64,000 nt of DNA, from the IMG/VR virus record IMGVR_UViG_3300049827_000271, positions 1 to 64,000 of that record; one strand, 5' to 3'. Positions 24,191-33,665 of this stretch are shown in pieces (positions within the stretch are counted from its first letter, which is position 1; every line of letters starts with the position of its first letter). Below the pieces are notes generated by a model that ran no database searches, had not been told where the DNA came from, and worked only from the letters and a program-made list of their open reading frames with translations. A program made the position numbers and the translations under genes. This DNA comes from a virus.

Positions 24191-25256
24191 AACGAATGAA
24201 CTGTTTTGTTACCGAATCGAACATGGCAGTCCTTCCATCCTTCAATAATCTTGGAACTTCAGTGGAAGCTGACGGAGTAACTTCGTTTTCTTTAGAAACA
24301 TCCTCAGCCGCAGGGTGCAGCATGTTACTACCTTCATCTGGCCTGAAGTAAGAGCCTCTCGCTTTCGGCGCAGAATAGACCGGAACGAACTGAGCCTTAT
24401 TACCTTGGAAAACAATTCGACGCTGCATGTCCTTGTCTCCTTGCGCGAACTTCATTGCCGCCATTCTGTTCTCAAGGGCTGTCGCATATCTGGGAGTTAG
24501 ATACTTGTGGAGTTCTTCAACGCTGCCAGTTGGGTACGATCCTCCTGGAGCCAATGATTTCAGCACCCCTTCTTCTCTGAGTCTTTTCTCGTACCGGTTG
24601 AAGTAATCACCTCTTCCCTCTGTAAAAGGAAACCAGGGAGCATTGTAAAAATGAGGAGTCTCCGACTCAGTTGGTTTGATTGTATCCGCAGTGAGCTTGG
24701 ACCCAAGGTTTATTTCATCCGCAATACCAGCCGCTCGTGCATCCAGATTCCTCTCCCGCTCCACTTGCGGCTTTGAGGTGAGCACGGCAATCTTCGCCTC
24801 TTGCGGCGACAGTCCAAGAGCAAGCAGTTCCTGCTCGTCTGGATACCATCCTCCAGCAGCAATCGCCTTCTGCACAGAAGCGATGTCAGCCATTCCAGCC
24901 CGCTTCTCCTGAATCTTTCGCGCCGCCTCCTGTCCGGCCAGCACGCCTGCCCAGTACTTGGACTGTTCTTCCGCCTGCTTCTTGTGTGTTTCCGCCTGAT
25001 CCAACAGATAGCTGTGCTGCCAGTCCTCTGACTCACGCCGCTCCTGCTCCGCGCGCAGGCGCTCCGCCCGCTGCCATGCGCTTTCGTCGAGCGCGCGGGC
25101 GTTGGCAAAGTATTGCTGCGCCTGCTGGTTGGCGATCTGCTGGGCGGCCATGTCGTTTTGGACGGCCCGCGATTCTGCGGCCACCATCCGGTTGACGTTA
25201 GCCTCGTTGACGGAGTTGGTTAGTTGGGCGAGTTGTCCGTAGTCGGCGGCGATCAT
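24180..25256 (-). CDS. Internal virion-like coiled-coil protein
   Basis: 358 residues. The N-terminal 120 residues are Ala/Gln/Glu-rich helix (NRMVAAESRAVQNDMAAQQ, AERLRAEQERRESEDWQ) and likely coiled coil; the rest is mixed. Immediately upstream of, and overlapping, the giant gene by 11 bp. This resembles the internal core proteins of podoviruses, which form a scaffold inside the head and are ejected. The assignment rests on composition and position only. Confidence 0.65.
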   Translation of the reverse strand: MIAADYGQLAQLTNSVNEANVNRMVAAESRAVQNDMAAQQIANQQAQQYFANARALDESAWQRAERLRAEQERRESEDWQHSYLLDQAETHKKQAEEQSKYWAGVLAGQEAARKIQEKRAGMADIASVQKAIAAGGWYPDEQELLALGLSPQEAKIAVLTSKPQVERERNLDARAAGIADEINLGSKLTADTIKPTESETPHFYNAPWFPFTEGRGDYFNRYEKRLREEGVLKSLAPGGSYPTGSVEELHKYLTPRYATALENRMAAMKFAQGDKDMQRRIVFQGNKAQFVPVYSAPKARGSYFRPDEGSNMLHPAAEDVSKENEVTPSASTEVPRLLKDGRTAMFDSVTKQFIRYAD

Positions 25257-25282
25257 AATGCTGTCTGTCAGTTACCCAAATT

Positions 25283-26899
25283 CTAGTTATACTCGTCATC
25301 GTCCCTAGAGGCGTTGGGATTGTAACCTCCAAGGTCAACCCATTCTCCGTATCCCCTGTCGTAGATAGCGTTTGGAAATCGAGGTGAAGTTGAAAAGCCT
25401 GGATGACCCGGAATCTCCGATCCTTCTGTCAGCTTGTAATCCCAAGGCGCTTCAAAGTAAGGCTCTCCAGGAACTTTCTTGCGCCTGTCATCTCCACCGC
25501 GATTACCCCGATCATCTCGGTTTCCGGGATTGTCTGGATCAGAATACGGGTTCTGATACGGGTTCTGCGGGTATCCTTCAGGCTGCCGCGGGTCGTATGG
25601 AGCGCGGGCCGGGCCGGAATAGTACGGCCTGCTCACCGGGCCGGGTCCATTGATCCCAGTGAAGTAGCTGCTGTTCATCAGATTCGCCTGCCCCTGCATG
25701 GCCGCGATCTCTGCCTGCGTCAAACCTTGTCGCGCCTGGATCGGCTGCAACCCCAAGCTGGAGGCGTATCCGTAGGCGTTGGGCATGGTCATCACATTGC
25801 CCGACTGCATCCCGCGCAGCCATTGCTCATTCTGATTCCCGACGCCAAGCGCCGTCCCCTCGATTCCCATGCGGGCCTGGCCGAGCATGGCCGCGTTCTG
25901 GTTGCCGAGGTTGTAGAACTGGTTGGCCGTCCCAGCCCGCTGGCCGGCGATGGTTCCCGCTTGTCCGATCCGGCGCTCTCCCAGTTGCTGGCCGGCGCCA
26001 AGGCGAAGCCCGTTGATGGTGCCAACATCTTCGTGGCCCATGAGGCCAACCCGTTCGCCAAGCTGCGCCCCAAGCTGCTGGGCCATACCCAGAGCGCGGC
26101 GACCACCATAGCCTGGACTGACCATTCCGCCCGCGTTCAGGGCGGAGATCATCTGGTTGGTGGTCAGTCCGGCGTTGCGCTGGCCGGCCTTCTCGTAGTC
26201 ACGGCGCGATTGTCCAAGCTCAACCTCGTATGTCCCGATGTTGCCGAGCGTGCGCGCGTAATCCTCATCCGTCAGCCCGGACCACTTGCCCTCCAAACCG
26301 CTCGTGATGGAATCCAGTTCTCCACGCTGTCCTGTCCGGTTGGCCTCCAGCGTGTCGCCCATCGTGTCGATGATCCGCCCGCTGTTTGTCCTGAAGTTTC
26401 CAAGGTTGGATGCCAAGTTGCGTTGGGCTGTCCCATTGTAAAGCTCGTCAATGGCCCTCCCGCTCCTCTCCAAGCTAGTGTCAATGTTGCCTCGGTTCTT
26501 CTTGAAGTTCTGGTAGTAGGTAGCGAAGTCGGTGGTGTTGTCCGTTTGAGTTCCGGGAATCCTGTTCGCAAAATTCTGCACCGTGTTGGACCAGCCGGTT
26601 CCGAACTTCGGGGTCAGCAACGACTGGCTTGGATTGATCGTCCCAGGCACGGATGAGGAGGTTCCAAGTGTGGACCCAAAACCGGACGACCCGCCAAAGC
26701 GCAGGCCATTCGACAGATTTTTCATCTGATTATCCCAGTTGGTGGCATTAACCAGATTGCTCCAATTGCTGGCGTACGCCGGCTGGTTCCCTCGATCTGG
26801 GTTTTGCTCGGTGGTCGGCCCCGTCCCCTTGTACCGCATGGTCGTGTATGGGTTCTTGTATTGACGGTAGAGCGCGTTGTCGTCTGCCATAAAAGTCAT
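25283..26899 (-). CDS. Gly/Gln/Asn-rich internal virion or tail protein
   Basis: 538 residues. Very rich in Gly, Asn, Gln and Ala with repeated phrases such as NQNAAMLGQARMG and AGQRAGTANQFYNLGNQ in the centre, then a Pro/Tyr/Asp-rich segment (residues about 425-475) and an acidic tail ending DDDEYN. Low-complexity helical proteins of this type are frequent next to giant ejected proteins. Start at 26899 overlaps the stop of the upstream gene; an ATG three codons later is an alternative start. Confidence 0.6.
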   Translation of the reverse strand: MTFMADDNALYRQYKNPYTTMRYKGTGPTTEQNPDRGNQPAYASNWSNLVNATNWDNQMKNLSNGLRFGGSSGFGSTLGTSSSVPGTINPSQSLLTPKFGTGWSNTVQNFANRIPGTQTDNTTDFATYYQNFKKNRGNIDTSLERSGRAIDELYNGTAQRNLASNLGNFRTNSGRIIDTMGDTLEANRTGQRGELDSITSGLEGKWSGLTDEDYARTLGNIGTYEVELGQSRRDYEKAGQRNAGLTTNQMISALNAGGMVSPGYGGRRALGMAQQLGAQLGERVGLMGHEDVGTINGLRLGAGQQLGERRIGQAGTIAGQRAGTANQFYNLGNQNAAMLGQARMGIEGTALGVGNQNEQWLRGMQSGNVMTMPNAYGYASSLGLQPIQARQGLTQAEIAAMQGQANLMNSSYFTGINGPGPVSRPYYSGPARAPYDPRQPEGYPQNPYQNPYSDPDNPGNRDDRGNRGGDDRRKKVPGEPYFEAPWDYKLTEGSEIPGHPGFSTSPRFPNAIYDRGYGEWVDLGGYNPNASRDDDEYN

Positions 26900-27144
26900 C
26901 CTTCCAATTTGATCACCCGTTTCTCCAGTTCGATGATCCGCTTTTCAATCGCGGAAAAGCGCTGGTCCAGCACGGATTGCGACTGGGTGATCCACCGCTC
27001 CTCCATGCGCGTGTTGGCCTCGTGACACACGGCCAGTTCAGGGTCGAACTGGGAAAGCTTCTTGGGAACAGGGGCCAGCACTCGCTTCGGCAGCGGGATG
27101 CTGCCGGTCCTCCCGGCGGTCGTCGTTAAAGTGTTGGCGGCCAT
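26896..27144 (-). CDS. Small coiled-coil protein
   Basis: 82 residues. N-terminal flexible part (RTGSIPLPKRVLAPVPKK), then a heptad-patterned helix (RFSAIEKRIIELEKRVIKL) that should form a coiled coil. ATGA overlap with the next gene. May be a small virion linker or tail component; inferred only from size, coil and place. Confidence 0.6.
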   Translation of the reverse strand: MAANTLTTTAGRTGSIPLPKRVLAPVPKKLSQFDPELAVCHEANTRMEERWITQSQSVLDQRFSAIEKRIIELEKRVIKLEG

Positions 27145-27159
27145 TTTTCATCAAAGCCA

Positions 27160-29277
27160 TCACTGCCTGCGAGCCAGCAGCGTTGCTCCAGACACCATAC
27201 ACGATCCACCGAGGGCTGGCAACAAATTGGATTTCAGGTCCGACTGGTTGGAGAGCCTTCCGATCACCAGTTCAAAGTAGAGGTAGCGGCCCGAGGCGTA
27301 GAGTTCCCACTGGGTCGCGCTGATATTTGGACTCAGGTTGCGCGCCATGTACTCGGCCCCGCGCATGAGTTGCGGGCACTTCAGGTACTTGCGCTGCTCC
27401 CTCTGCCAGACGACCGCGCAGGCATCGGCCTCCAGCGGATTGACCGGAACGCCGTGTCCACCGATCTGCATGGCCGGGTCAACCGGGGAGTATGACTGTC
27501 CCACCCGCAGGCTGACCACGCACGGATCAATCTGGGCCTCCGGTAGCTGGTCCAGGATAAATCCGTGCAAGATGGTCTGCGTGTCCGCAAACGAGATCGG
27601 GCCGCTGGCCATGATCGAGTAGTAGCCGCGTGATTCAAAGTGGCCTACGAACGCGGTATAGTTTCCATCGCCATCCAGATCATCCGCCGTCCGCTCGGTT
27701 AGGAAGTTGGTGCAGGAATCGTACGCATACACGTCGTCAATCTGCTTCAGGCACCAGTCTTCGGCATGTGCGAAAATGAACAACTGCTTCTCGTTGCACG
27801 ACCCGCACAGGTCGTCCGTCCGCAGGTTCATCCGGGAGGCGGCTGATCCAATGTCCGGCTCCACCTGAGTCCAGTCCTCCGTCTCCAAGCCATCAATGGT
27901 CACTGTGTCTGCCGTCAGGAACACGGAGGGCGGATTGTCCGTGCATCCGCCACACCGGAAGAGCGCCTCCTTCTGCATGGACTCCTTCAAATCGTTGGTG
28001 GAGCAAATGCAGTTTCCCAGCAGCCAGTCGCGGAAGGTGGAGCGCGGGTCGCGCCGAAAAATCCCGTAACAGGATGCGGCGAAGTCACGCTCGTACACGT
28101 TCCGGTGAACCATGTCGAAGACCAATGTGCGGCTCGGCTGGCTGTGGCCAATCTCCGTCCATGACAGATAGATTTCCTTCGTCTCCGGGTGGTAGCCGGC
28201 GACGTGCGGCTCGCACTGCTCGGTGTCAATGCTGTCGAAGATCATCTTGCTCGCCAGGTGCATCCACTCCTCGCGCCGTGGGATCATGTCGTAAAACGGA
28301 TTCAGCGAGTAGATGCCATCGCGGGAGGCCCACACCAATTCCTCACCCGTGGATACCAAGGTGTTTGGATAGGCCAGGCAGCGGTCCCCCTTCGTCGATT
28401 CATAGACGATGGCGAACTCGATGGGCTGGTCCGCGTTCCCGGTCGCAGTCCCCCTCCAGATGCGCTGGTTGGTATAGACCACGAGCGCCTCACCAAAGGT
28501 GATCAGGCGGATGACCCGCTCGTAACTGTTGAGCATTTGTTCATCGGCCAGTGACGCCCCGGTCGTCGAGTCGATCTGGGCCGGGTCAAACTGGGTGGGC
28601 GCAAACCTGCCGCTCCAAACGATGGCGTTCTGCGTGTAAGCCCCTCCAATCGTGATCCCGCCCAATATGATGATGTCCTTGAACGCGCAGATGGTCTGGG
28701 CTTTCTCCAAGTCGATGGCATCCAAGTCCGGGATGGGCTTGAGCGCAATCCCGGTCGCTGGATCAATCGGGTCGTCCAACGTGTAGGACATGGGTTTGTC
28801 CACCCCGTTGGTGAAGACGATGGTGTCCAGCACTTGGGCGCACTGCCAGCGCACATCCAATCCAAATGCGTCCGTGACACCCATGCCATCGGCGAGCACG
28901 CGCCAAGCCCCGGTGGACTCATTGAGTTGGTAGATGCGCGACTTGGTGCCGACAATCAGGTAACGGCTTCCGCTTGTGCTCACCGCCTCGTAGATCAGGG
29001 TTATCGGTTCCCGAACACTCCCCGCCTGGCACAGCGGAAGAAGCTGATCATGCAGGTCTTGGTCATTGTAGTCCGCGTCGGCCCCGCCTTGGCAGTCGTA
29101 GCCGTATTCTCCGTAGAGCAGCCGGCGGTATCCGCGTGCCCGGCGCAGCTTGTTCGTATCCGGTGTCCAGAAGTTCAGGCGGCGGCGCCAAGAGCCAAAG
29201 GCCAGCAGGTCCGGTGGGGTCCGGACATCCAGCGGCCCGGTCCAAGGCTTGAGCGGAATGGGTTTGCGCAGGCTCAT
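27160..29277 (-). CDS. Putative tail nozzle / propeller-like protein
   Basis: 705 residues. Central region shows repeating beta patterns such as YLIVGTKSRIYQLNES, VLDTIVFTNGVDKPM, ALVVYTNQRIWRG and ELVWASRDGIYSLN, consistent with a beta-propeller, as in the nozzle (T7 gp12-like) or tail-hub stabilising proteins of podoviruses. Residues 400-500 contain several Cys pairs (CGGCTDN, CGSCNEK) that may bind metal. No signal peptide. It lies between fibronectin-like proteins and the internal virion proteins. Function is inferred from fold pattern and position. Confidence 0.6.
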   Translation of the reverse strand: MSLRKPIPLKPWTGPLDVRTPPDLLAFGSWRRRLNFWTPDTNKLRRARGYRRLLYGEYGYDCQGGADADYNDQDLHDQLLPLCQAGSVREPITLIYEAVSTSGSRYLIVGTKSRIYQLNESTGAWRVLADGMGVTDAFGLDVRWQCAQVLDTIVFTNGVDKPMSYTLDDPIDPATGIALKPIPDLDAIDLEKAQTICAFKDIIILGGITIGGAYTQNAIVWSGRFAPTQFDPAQIDSTTGASLADEQMLNSYERVIRLITFGEALVVYTNQRIWRGTATGNADQPIEFAIVYESTKGDRCLAYPNTLVSTGEELVWASRDGIYSLNPFYDMIPRREEWMHLASKMIFDSIDTEQCEPHVAGYHPETKEIYLSWTEIGHSQPSRTLVFDMVHRNVYERDFAASCYGIFRRDPRSTFRDWLLGNCICSTNDLKESMQKEALFRCGGCTDNPPSVFLTADTVTIDGLETEDWTQVEPDIGSAASRMNLRTDDLCGSCNEKQLFIFAHAEDWCLKQIDDVYAYDSCTNFLTERTADDLDGDGNYTAFVGHFESRGYYSIMASGPISFADTQTILHGFILDQLPEAQIDPCVVSLRVGQSYSPVDPAMQIGGHGVPVNPLEADACAVVWQREQRKYLKCPQLMRGAEYMARNLSPNISATQWELYASGRYLYFELVIGRLSNQSDLKSNLLPALGGSCMVSGATLLARRQ

Positions 29278-29280
29278 AGG

Positions 29281-31197
29281 CTATCGGGTGGTGCATTGAT
29301 GGAACTTGGCGACCGTAATCGGCCCTTCGGTCCCGTCCGGGGCCACGGTGGACACACCCACATTCCAATCACGGCAGCCGTGACAGCCGACACCGCAGTC
29401 CGCCTCGGTATGCAGGTTTTCGTACCACGTCGAATCCAAGGCATAGGATACGGTCCCTCCAGCCAAAGATGGGGCGGCAATTTCATCAACCCTGTTATTC
29501 GACGGATTGCTGTCCTTGTACCCGCGGTAGATGCGGTAGCGCAGCGCGTAATCCACATGCGGCCAACTGACGGTCGCCGCGTTGTTGTCCACGGTCAGAA
29601 CTGGAGCGGAGGCGGGAGACGGATACGGAGCTATCACTGGGAATCCAGGCGATCTTCCGAAATTATCGCTCAGTCTGATTTCTGTTCCATCAGCGAAGAA
29701 CCCTACAATCTTCAACGATATATTCTGCGCTAATCCAATAGTAAACGAGTTAGGCTGACCGGGTATCGCAAATGCGTTGATCATGTTTGATGGAAGTTTA
29801 ACACCCATTATTCCAGATATGCCTAATTCACATGGATTATTCGAGCTCGGACTGTAACCATTGTGAACCGCGTCACTGGTATCAGCCAAAACTTGCGTGG
29901 TGCCATCCATCTTTCTCCAGAGTAACTGGTAGTAACTGCATCCAACGCAATACGGACATCCAGTTCCATTGTAGAACAGCAAGCTGGCAAGCTCGTGCAT
30001 TGGCATTATGTAGCCAAATCCTGTAATACGCATAGTGACTGATCCGCCATCTCCGGCACCCACTTCGTAATCTCCAGGTCGCATAATCAGCCCAGCCCAA
30101 GTCTGATGGACGTGACAACCGCTGGCTGTAGTGAACTCTATGCCAGTGAGAGCCAGCGCATCAATACGATGCGTAGTGCTCCAAGATGGCATTGCATAGT
30201 GCTCTCTCCTTTGATAGCGTATTGTCTTTACATTGACTATACCGTCGATCTCTTGCAATGTGAGAGGGAAGTATTGCCCTTCGTATCCGTACCCGTGAAT
30301 GTTCCAGTGGTTTGGGCAACCTGCGGCGTTATCTTGCGTGCATGTATCTCCAAGCACGTTTATGCGCGGGTATAATGGATGATCGTCCATCTCTCCTGGA
30401 TATGTCACGTTATCTTCACTTGCTCCAACAGATATAGGATGCGGCTCGTTACTGCCGCACCCCCAAAACGTCTGCGCGTTGTGCTTTACTGAGATTTTTG
30501 CCCCAGCGGGCAATCCTGATATTTCCCATTCAACACATTGATCAGGAGGGTTCTCGGTATCTGGGAACAGGATATTGAACTGCTTCACAATTCGGTATGA
30601 GACGTGAATCTCAAACATCTCACACAATGCCGGAATGCCATGCACAATGATCGGGTTGGAATCGGTGCAATTCACCTTGGATACAAACGCCTTGTAGTAA
30701 TAGGTGGTCCCATTAGTCAGTCCGGTGTCCGTAAACGAGAAAGACGTTCCAGCCACTGCCCCAGTATGCACAGTCGTCCACGGGCCTGTCTCAGACGACC
30801 CTCGCTGGATGGTGAACGCGTAGCCGGAGTTCAGTTGGGCCGCTGTGAACTGCACGGTCAGCGACGCATTTCCTACCGTGACACTTCCAATGAGCGTGAT
30901 CGTAGGGCAGAGCGTGTACACGCAAGGAAGCGGGCCGCCATAGTTGTCGGCAGTCGGGTCTTGGCATGTTGTTCCACCTCCACCGCCTCCGCCGTGATAC
31001 GTGCAGTCCAAGTGTGTCAAATCCTCCAAGAATGTCGTGGACGGCTTTCCGTCCTCATTCATCCAGTACTCCATGAGCTTGGCCTGCGCTTGCAAAAAAC
31101 CGCGCATGGACGGGATGGCCCGCGCGCACAACGAGGCCGGCAGGGAGAACTTGGACTTCCTGAATACGACGGGTAGGGCGGCGGGATCGAGTGGCAT
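29281..31197 (-). CDS. Fibronectin-III-like tail fibre protein
   Basis: 638 residues. Residues 1-65 are a structural adaptor (SMRGFLQAQAKLMEYWMN), followed by a Gly7 hinge, the cassette TCQDPTADNYGGPLPCVY (about 76-93), and at least two FN3-like domains: one about 95-190 (GTTYYYKAFVSKVNC) and one near the C-terminus (ALRYRIYRGYKDSNPSN). The middle (about 200-480) is Cys- and His-rich and its DNA is visibly AT-richer than the rest. Such proteins usually bind host surface structures. Shares its adaptor-plus-hinge plan with 35548-38217 and FN3 domains with 31200-32483. Confidence 0.65.
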   Translation of the reverse strand: MPLDPAALPVVFRKSKFSLPASLCARAIPSMRGFLQAQAKLMEYWMNEDGKPSTTFLEDLTHLDCTYHGGGGGGGTTCQDPTADNYGGPLPCVYTLCPTITLIGSVTVGNASLTVQFTAAQLNSGYAFTIQRGSSETGPWTTVHTGAVAGTSFSFTDTGLTNGTTYYYKAFVSKVNCTDSNPIIVHGIPALCEMFEIHVSYRIVKQFNILFPDTENPPDQCVEWEISGLPAGAKISVKHNAQTFWGCGSNEPHPISVGASEDNVTYPGEMDDHPLYPRINVLGDTCTQDNAAGCPNHWNIHGYGYEGQYFPLTLQEIDGIVNVKTIRYQRREHYAMPSWSTTHRIDALALTGIEFTTASGCHVHQTWAGLIMRPGDYEVGAGDGGSVTMRITGFGYIMPMHELASLLFYNGTGCPYCVGCSYYQLLWRKMDGTTQVLADTSDAVHNGYSPSSNNPCELGISGIMGVKLPSNMINAFAIPGQPNSFTIGLAQNISLKIVGFFADGTEIRLSDNFGRSPGFPVIAPYPSPASAPVLTVDNNAATVSWPHVDYALRYRIYRGYKDSNPSNNRVDEIAAPSLAGGTVSYALDSTWYENLHTEADCGVGCHGCRDWNVGVSTVAPDGTEGPITVAKFHQCTTR

Positions 31198-31199
31198 GG

Positions 31200-32483
31200 T
31201 TAGACTCCTCTTCCTGAAAAATACAACTCAGGTGTTTGGGCGGATTCAATCCCGTACTGGTCCACGCTGGACACGGCGTAATACCGCTCAAAGACCCCGG
31301 CTGGAATTGCATAGTCGGTTCCAGACGGACCTGCGTTGTTGACCGCTGCTTGCAGTGCTTGGGCATGAGCATAGGCCCGGTTGTAAACCCGGTAGAAGAC
31401 CGCATTGGCCACGTAGGTAATGCGCAGCGTGCGTCCCGTGATGGAGATGGACGGCGCTACAATCGGCGGGGTCATCACACGCACGGCCCCGGAACGAAGC
31501 CACGGTGCCACTTCTGCGTCGCATCCCGGTTTCACAATCTTGATGTTGTAGTAGTAAGTATCTCCCGGATTTAGTCCGGTATCAATCCACGAGTAATCAG
31601 AGGGTCCGGCGTCCGGCAGGATGAATGACCCCGGATCATTCTGTGCGGTGGACCTCAAGATTGTCACCGCGTATCCCACGAACGGGACACCATTGATCTT
31701 CAACGACACCTTTCCGACTTCCGTGCTGGAGGCGGTCAGGCTGATCCCCTCGTAGGTGCATGTCACAACCGCTGTGGGTGTGGTCGGATGCTCGGTGATC
31801 ATGTCATACGTCTGGCATGGAGTTCCATTTATAGTCTGTGTTACGGAGCATTTGAAGAAGTACTCCTGCCCGTTTGTTAAGCCTGTTGCTAGATAGCTGA
31901 TACTGCTTCCCTGGGTGGTCCCGGATGTGATCTCACTCCAGTTCACAGCGTCTTCCGATTTGTAGATGGTATAAGCAAACCCGTTGAGCATGTTGTGTGA
32001 ATTAAACGTCATGCCAATGGCGGTATCCTGGGCGCTTGTAACCCATGTGTACAGTGTCAGGTCCGCGCAATTCCCGCCAAGCGTCGGCGGCTTGAAGCAA
32101 GGCAGTCCGCAGAACAGCGCTTTCATATTGTCCGAGAAGTCCCCGTTGTCTTTGAACTGCCACTCCACCTCTCCGGTAACGAAATTGATGTGCGGGATGA
32201 CCCCGCCGATCTTGGCGCAGGGGGTCTTCGGGTTGGTGGGTAGCGCGCCCTGCACCGTCGCCGTCAGGTTGCTGTTCGCCAGCGTTGAAGCATTGACCAC
32301 CGTGGCTTGGCAGATGTCTGAAGCCCAGGCATTGCTGATCTGTCCGGCGGTCTTGAACGCATACTTGTGCCAGCGCCAGTACAGGAACTGGGCGCGGAAG
32401 AACTTGATGATCACCGTCCACAGCCGGTCATTAGCCGAGGGGACGAGCGCGGTGAATTGGGATGGGCGGACTGGGGCTGGCAT
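31200..32483 (-). CDS. Fibronectin-III-like virion protein
   Basis: 427 residues. N-terminal 140 residues form a structural head (VIIKFFRAQFLYWRWHKYAF); then repeated beta-sandwich modules with YTIYKSEDAVNWSEI, GLTNGQEYFFKCSVT, GLNPGDTYYYNIKIVK and FYRVYNRAYAHA, typical FN3 strand patterns. Probably a tail fibre or tail-hub decoration binding the host surface. It begins two bases after the methyltransferase-like gene ends on the minus strand. Confidence 0.65.
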   Translation of the reverse strand: MPAPVRPSQFTALVPSANDRLWTVIIKFFRAQFLYWRWHKYAFKTAGQISNAWASDICQATVVNASTLANSNLTATVQGALPTNPKTPCAKIGGVIPHINFVTGEVEWQFKDNGDFSDNMKALFCGLPCFKPPTLGGNCADLTLYTWVTSAQDTAIGMTFNSHNMLNGFAYTIYKSEDAVNWSEITSGTTQGSSISYLATGLTNGQEYFFKCSVTQTINGTPCQTYDMITEHPTTPTAVVTCTYEGISLTASSTEVGKVSLKINGVPFVGYAVTILRSTAQNDPGSFILPDAGPSDYSWIDTGLNPGDTYYYNIKIVKPGCDAEVAPWLRSGAVRVMTPPIVAPSISITGRTLRITYVANAVFYRVYNRAYAHAQALQAAVNNAGPSGTDYAIPAGVFERYYAVSSVDQYGIESAQTPELYFSGRGV

Positions 32484-32484
32484 A

Positions 32485-32970
32485 TCAGTGTTCCATCGCT
32501 GTCGGGCGCAACTGCATCAAGACCATGCCCCTCCCATCCAGGCGACGCTGAACAGTGGTCCATCCCATGCGCTCCATGATCTCCACAATGAATTTCTCGT
32601 CCGACCTTCCGGTATCGTGCAGGGCAATCAGCCGGCATCGGTCGGCGCAGAAGAGCGCGGACGACAATCTGGCCAGCGGCCTGGCCGCCCCGGCGGGACC
32701 GTCCACAAATCCGAGGTCGTACTTTGGAAGCAGGTCTGGAATGTTCGCGCATCTGCCCGTGAACGGATGGTAGATGCACTTATTGGCCGAGGCCCCGTCC
32801 CCCAAATGCTGCTCGTTATCCTCCACGGAATCCACATGGCCGCAGACAGATGTGAAGACCTCTGTGGAATAGCCTGGGCCGAATTCCAGAACGGTCTTCA
32901 CATGATAGTGCGCGCACCACTTCCGGAGTAGTTGCTCGTCAAAATCGTCGATGGAGGATGTGGTTCTCAT
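32485..32970 (-). CDS. SAM-dependent methyltransferase-like protein
   Basis: 161 residues. VKTVLEFGPGYSTEVF (about 23-38) is a SAM-binding motif I with the E-x-G-x-G signature, and VDSVEDNEQHL (46-56) fits motif II with the acidic ribose ligand. YDLGFVDGPAGA (83-94) fits motif IV. Substrate unknown; its place after two glycosyltransferase genes with ATGA overlaps suggests sugar O-methylation or a related polymer modification. Start at 32970 is set by overlap with the preceding stop; an upstream ATG would add 16 residues. Confidence 0.65.
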   Translation of the reverse strand: MRTTSSIDDFDEQLLRKWCAHYHVKTVLEFGPGYSTEVFTSVCGHVDSVEDNEQHLGDGASANKCIYHPFTGRCANIPDLLPKYDLGFVDGPAGAARPLARLSSALFCADRCRLIALHDTGRSDEKFIVEIMERMGWTTVQRRLDGRGMVLMQLRPTAMEH

Positions 32971-33665
32971 GTCAGATCGTAGAATGGACCATCGGGCATA
33001 TCCTCGAATGATGCCCAAGCTGGAGTGTATTGCAGTTCAAAGTTTTGTTCGATCCTGACACAATTTACACCCATGACCGCGCCGATATTTTGCGAGCGAG
33101 ATAGCGCCGGATGAATCTCCACCATCTTGTGCTGCGCGCGGCATTCGTTCAGTCTGTAGGCGTGAACCGTCGGATCGGTTGACCACATCGGACGCGCAAG
33201 CTCAAATCGGCTCTTCCATATCCCAACGCCCCAGCAGGTGTACCATTCTCTTCGACACAGCCCGAAGAGCGAACGCGGCGTGCTCATCCTGCGGTTGTGC
33301 GCGGCGATGGAGAAGACGGACATATCTTCCGCGTATCTGTGACGGCAGTGCTCCATCATTTTGAGCATGTCAATCGCTGGAACCGTGTCGTCCTCAAGGT
33401 GGATGATGAAATCAGATTGCTCAAACCCAGCATCCCAAGCCTGCAATGTATTTGCAGAAATCCCAATCCGTTCCCGGTTGATCTTGACAACCATTTGCTT
33501 GGCGGCGCCGAACTCGGAATAAATCTTCTCTGTCTCTGCGCACCCAGGCTCAACAAAGGCTAACACCGTGTAGTCGGAAATTCCGCGACATTTCGCCAGC
33601 GCATCCAAGACGACCTTGGAATAGAACGGCCTGTTCCATGCGACCATTGTGATCACCCTGTTCAC
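32967..33665 (-). CDS. Glycosyltransferase family 2-like protein
   Basis: 232 residues from a GTG at 33665 that overlaps the stop of the preceding gene. GT-A-like pattern: VITMVAWNRPFYSKVVLDAL at the N-terminus, a middle INRERIGISANTLQAWDAGF and FIIHLEDDTVPA, where EDD stands in the place of the DxD metal/nucleotide-sugar motif. CWGVGIWKSR matches the acceptor region. Likely transfers a sugar to a cell-envelope or virion glycan. Part of the four-gene coupled set 32485-38217. Confidence 0.65.
   Translation of the reverse strand: MNRVITMVAWNRPFYSKVVLDALAKCRGISDYTVLAFVEPGCAETEKIYSEFGAAKQMVVKINRERIGISANTLQAWDAGFEQSDFIIHLEDDTVPAIDMLKMMEHCRHRYAEDMSVFSIAAHNRRMSTPRSLFGLCRREWYTCWGVGIWKSRFELARPMWSTDPTVHAYRLNECRAQHKMVEIHPALSRSQNIGAVMGVNCVRIEQNFELQYTPAWASFEDMPDGPFYDLT

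Noticed and set aside
25403-26656. 417-codon open frame antisense to the Gly/Gln-rich virion gene
   Set aside because: Biased composition and no start-site context; explained by the low-complexity GC-rich gene on the minus strand.
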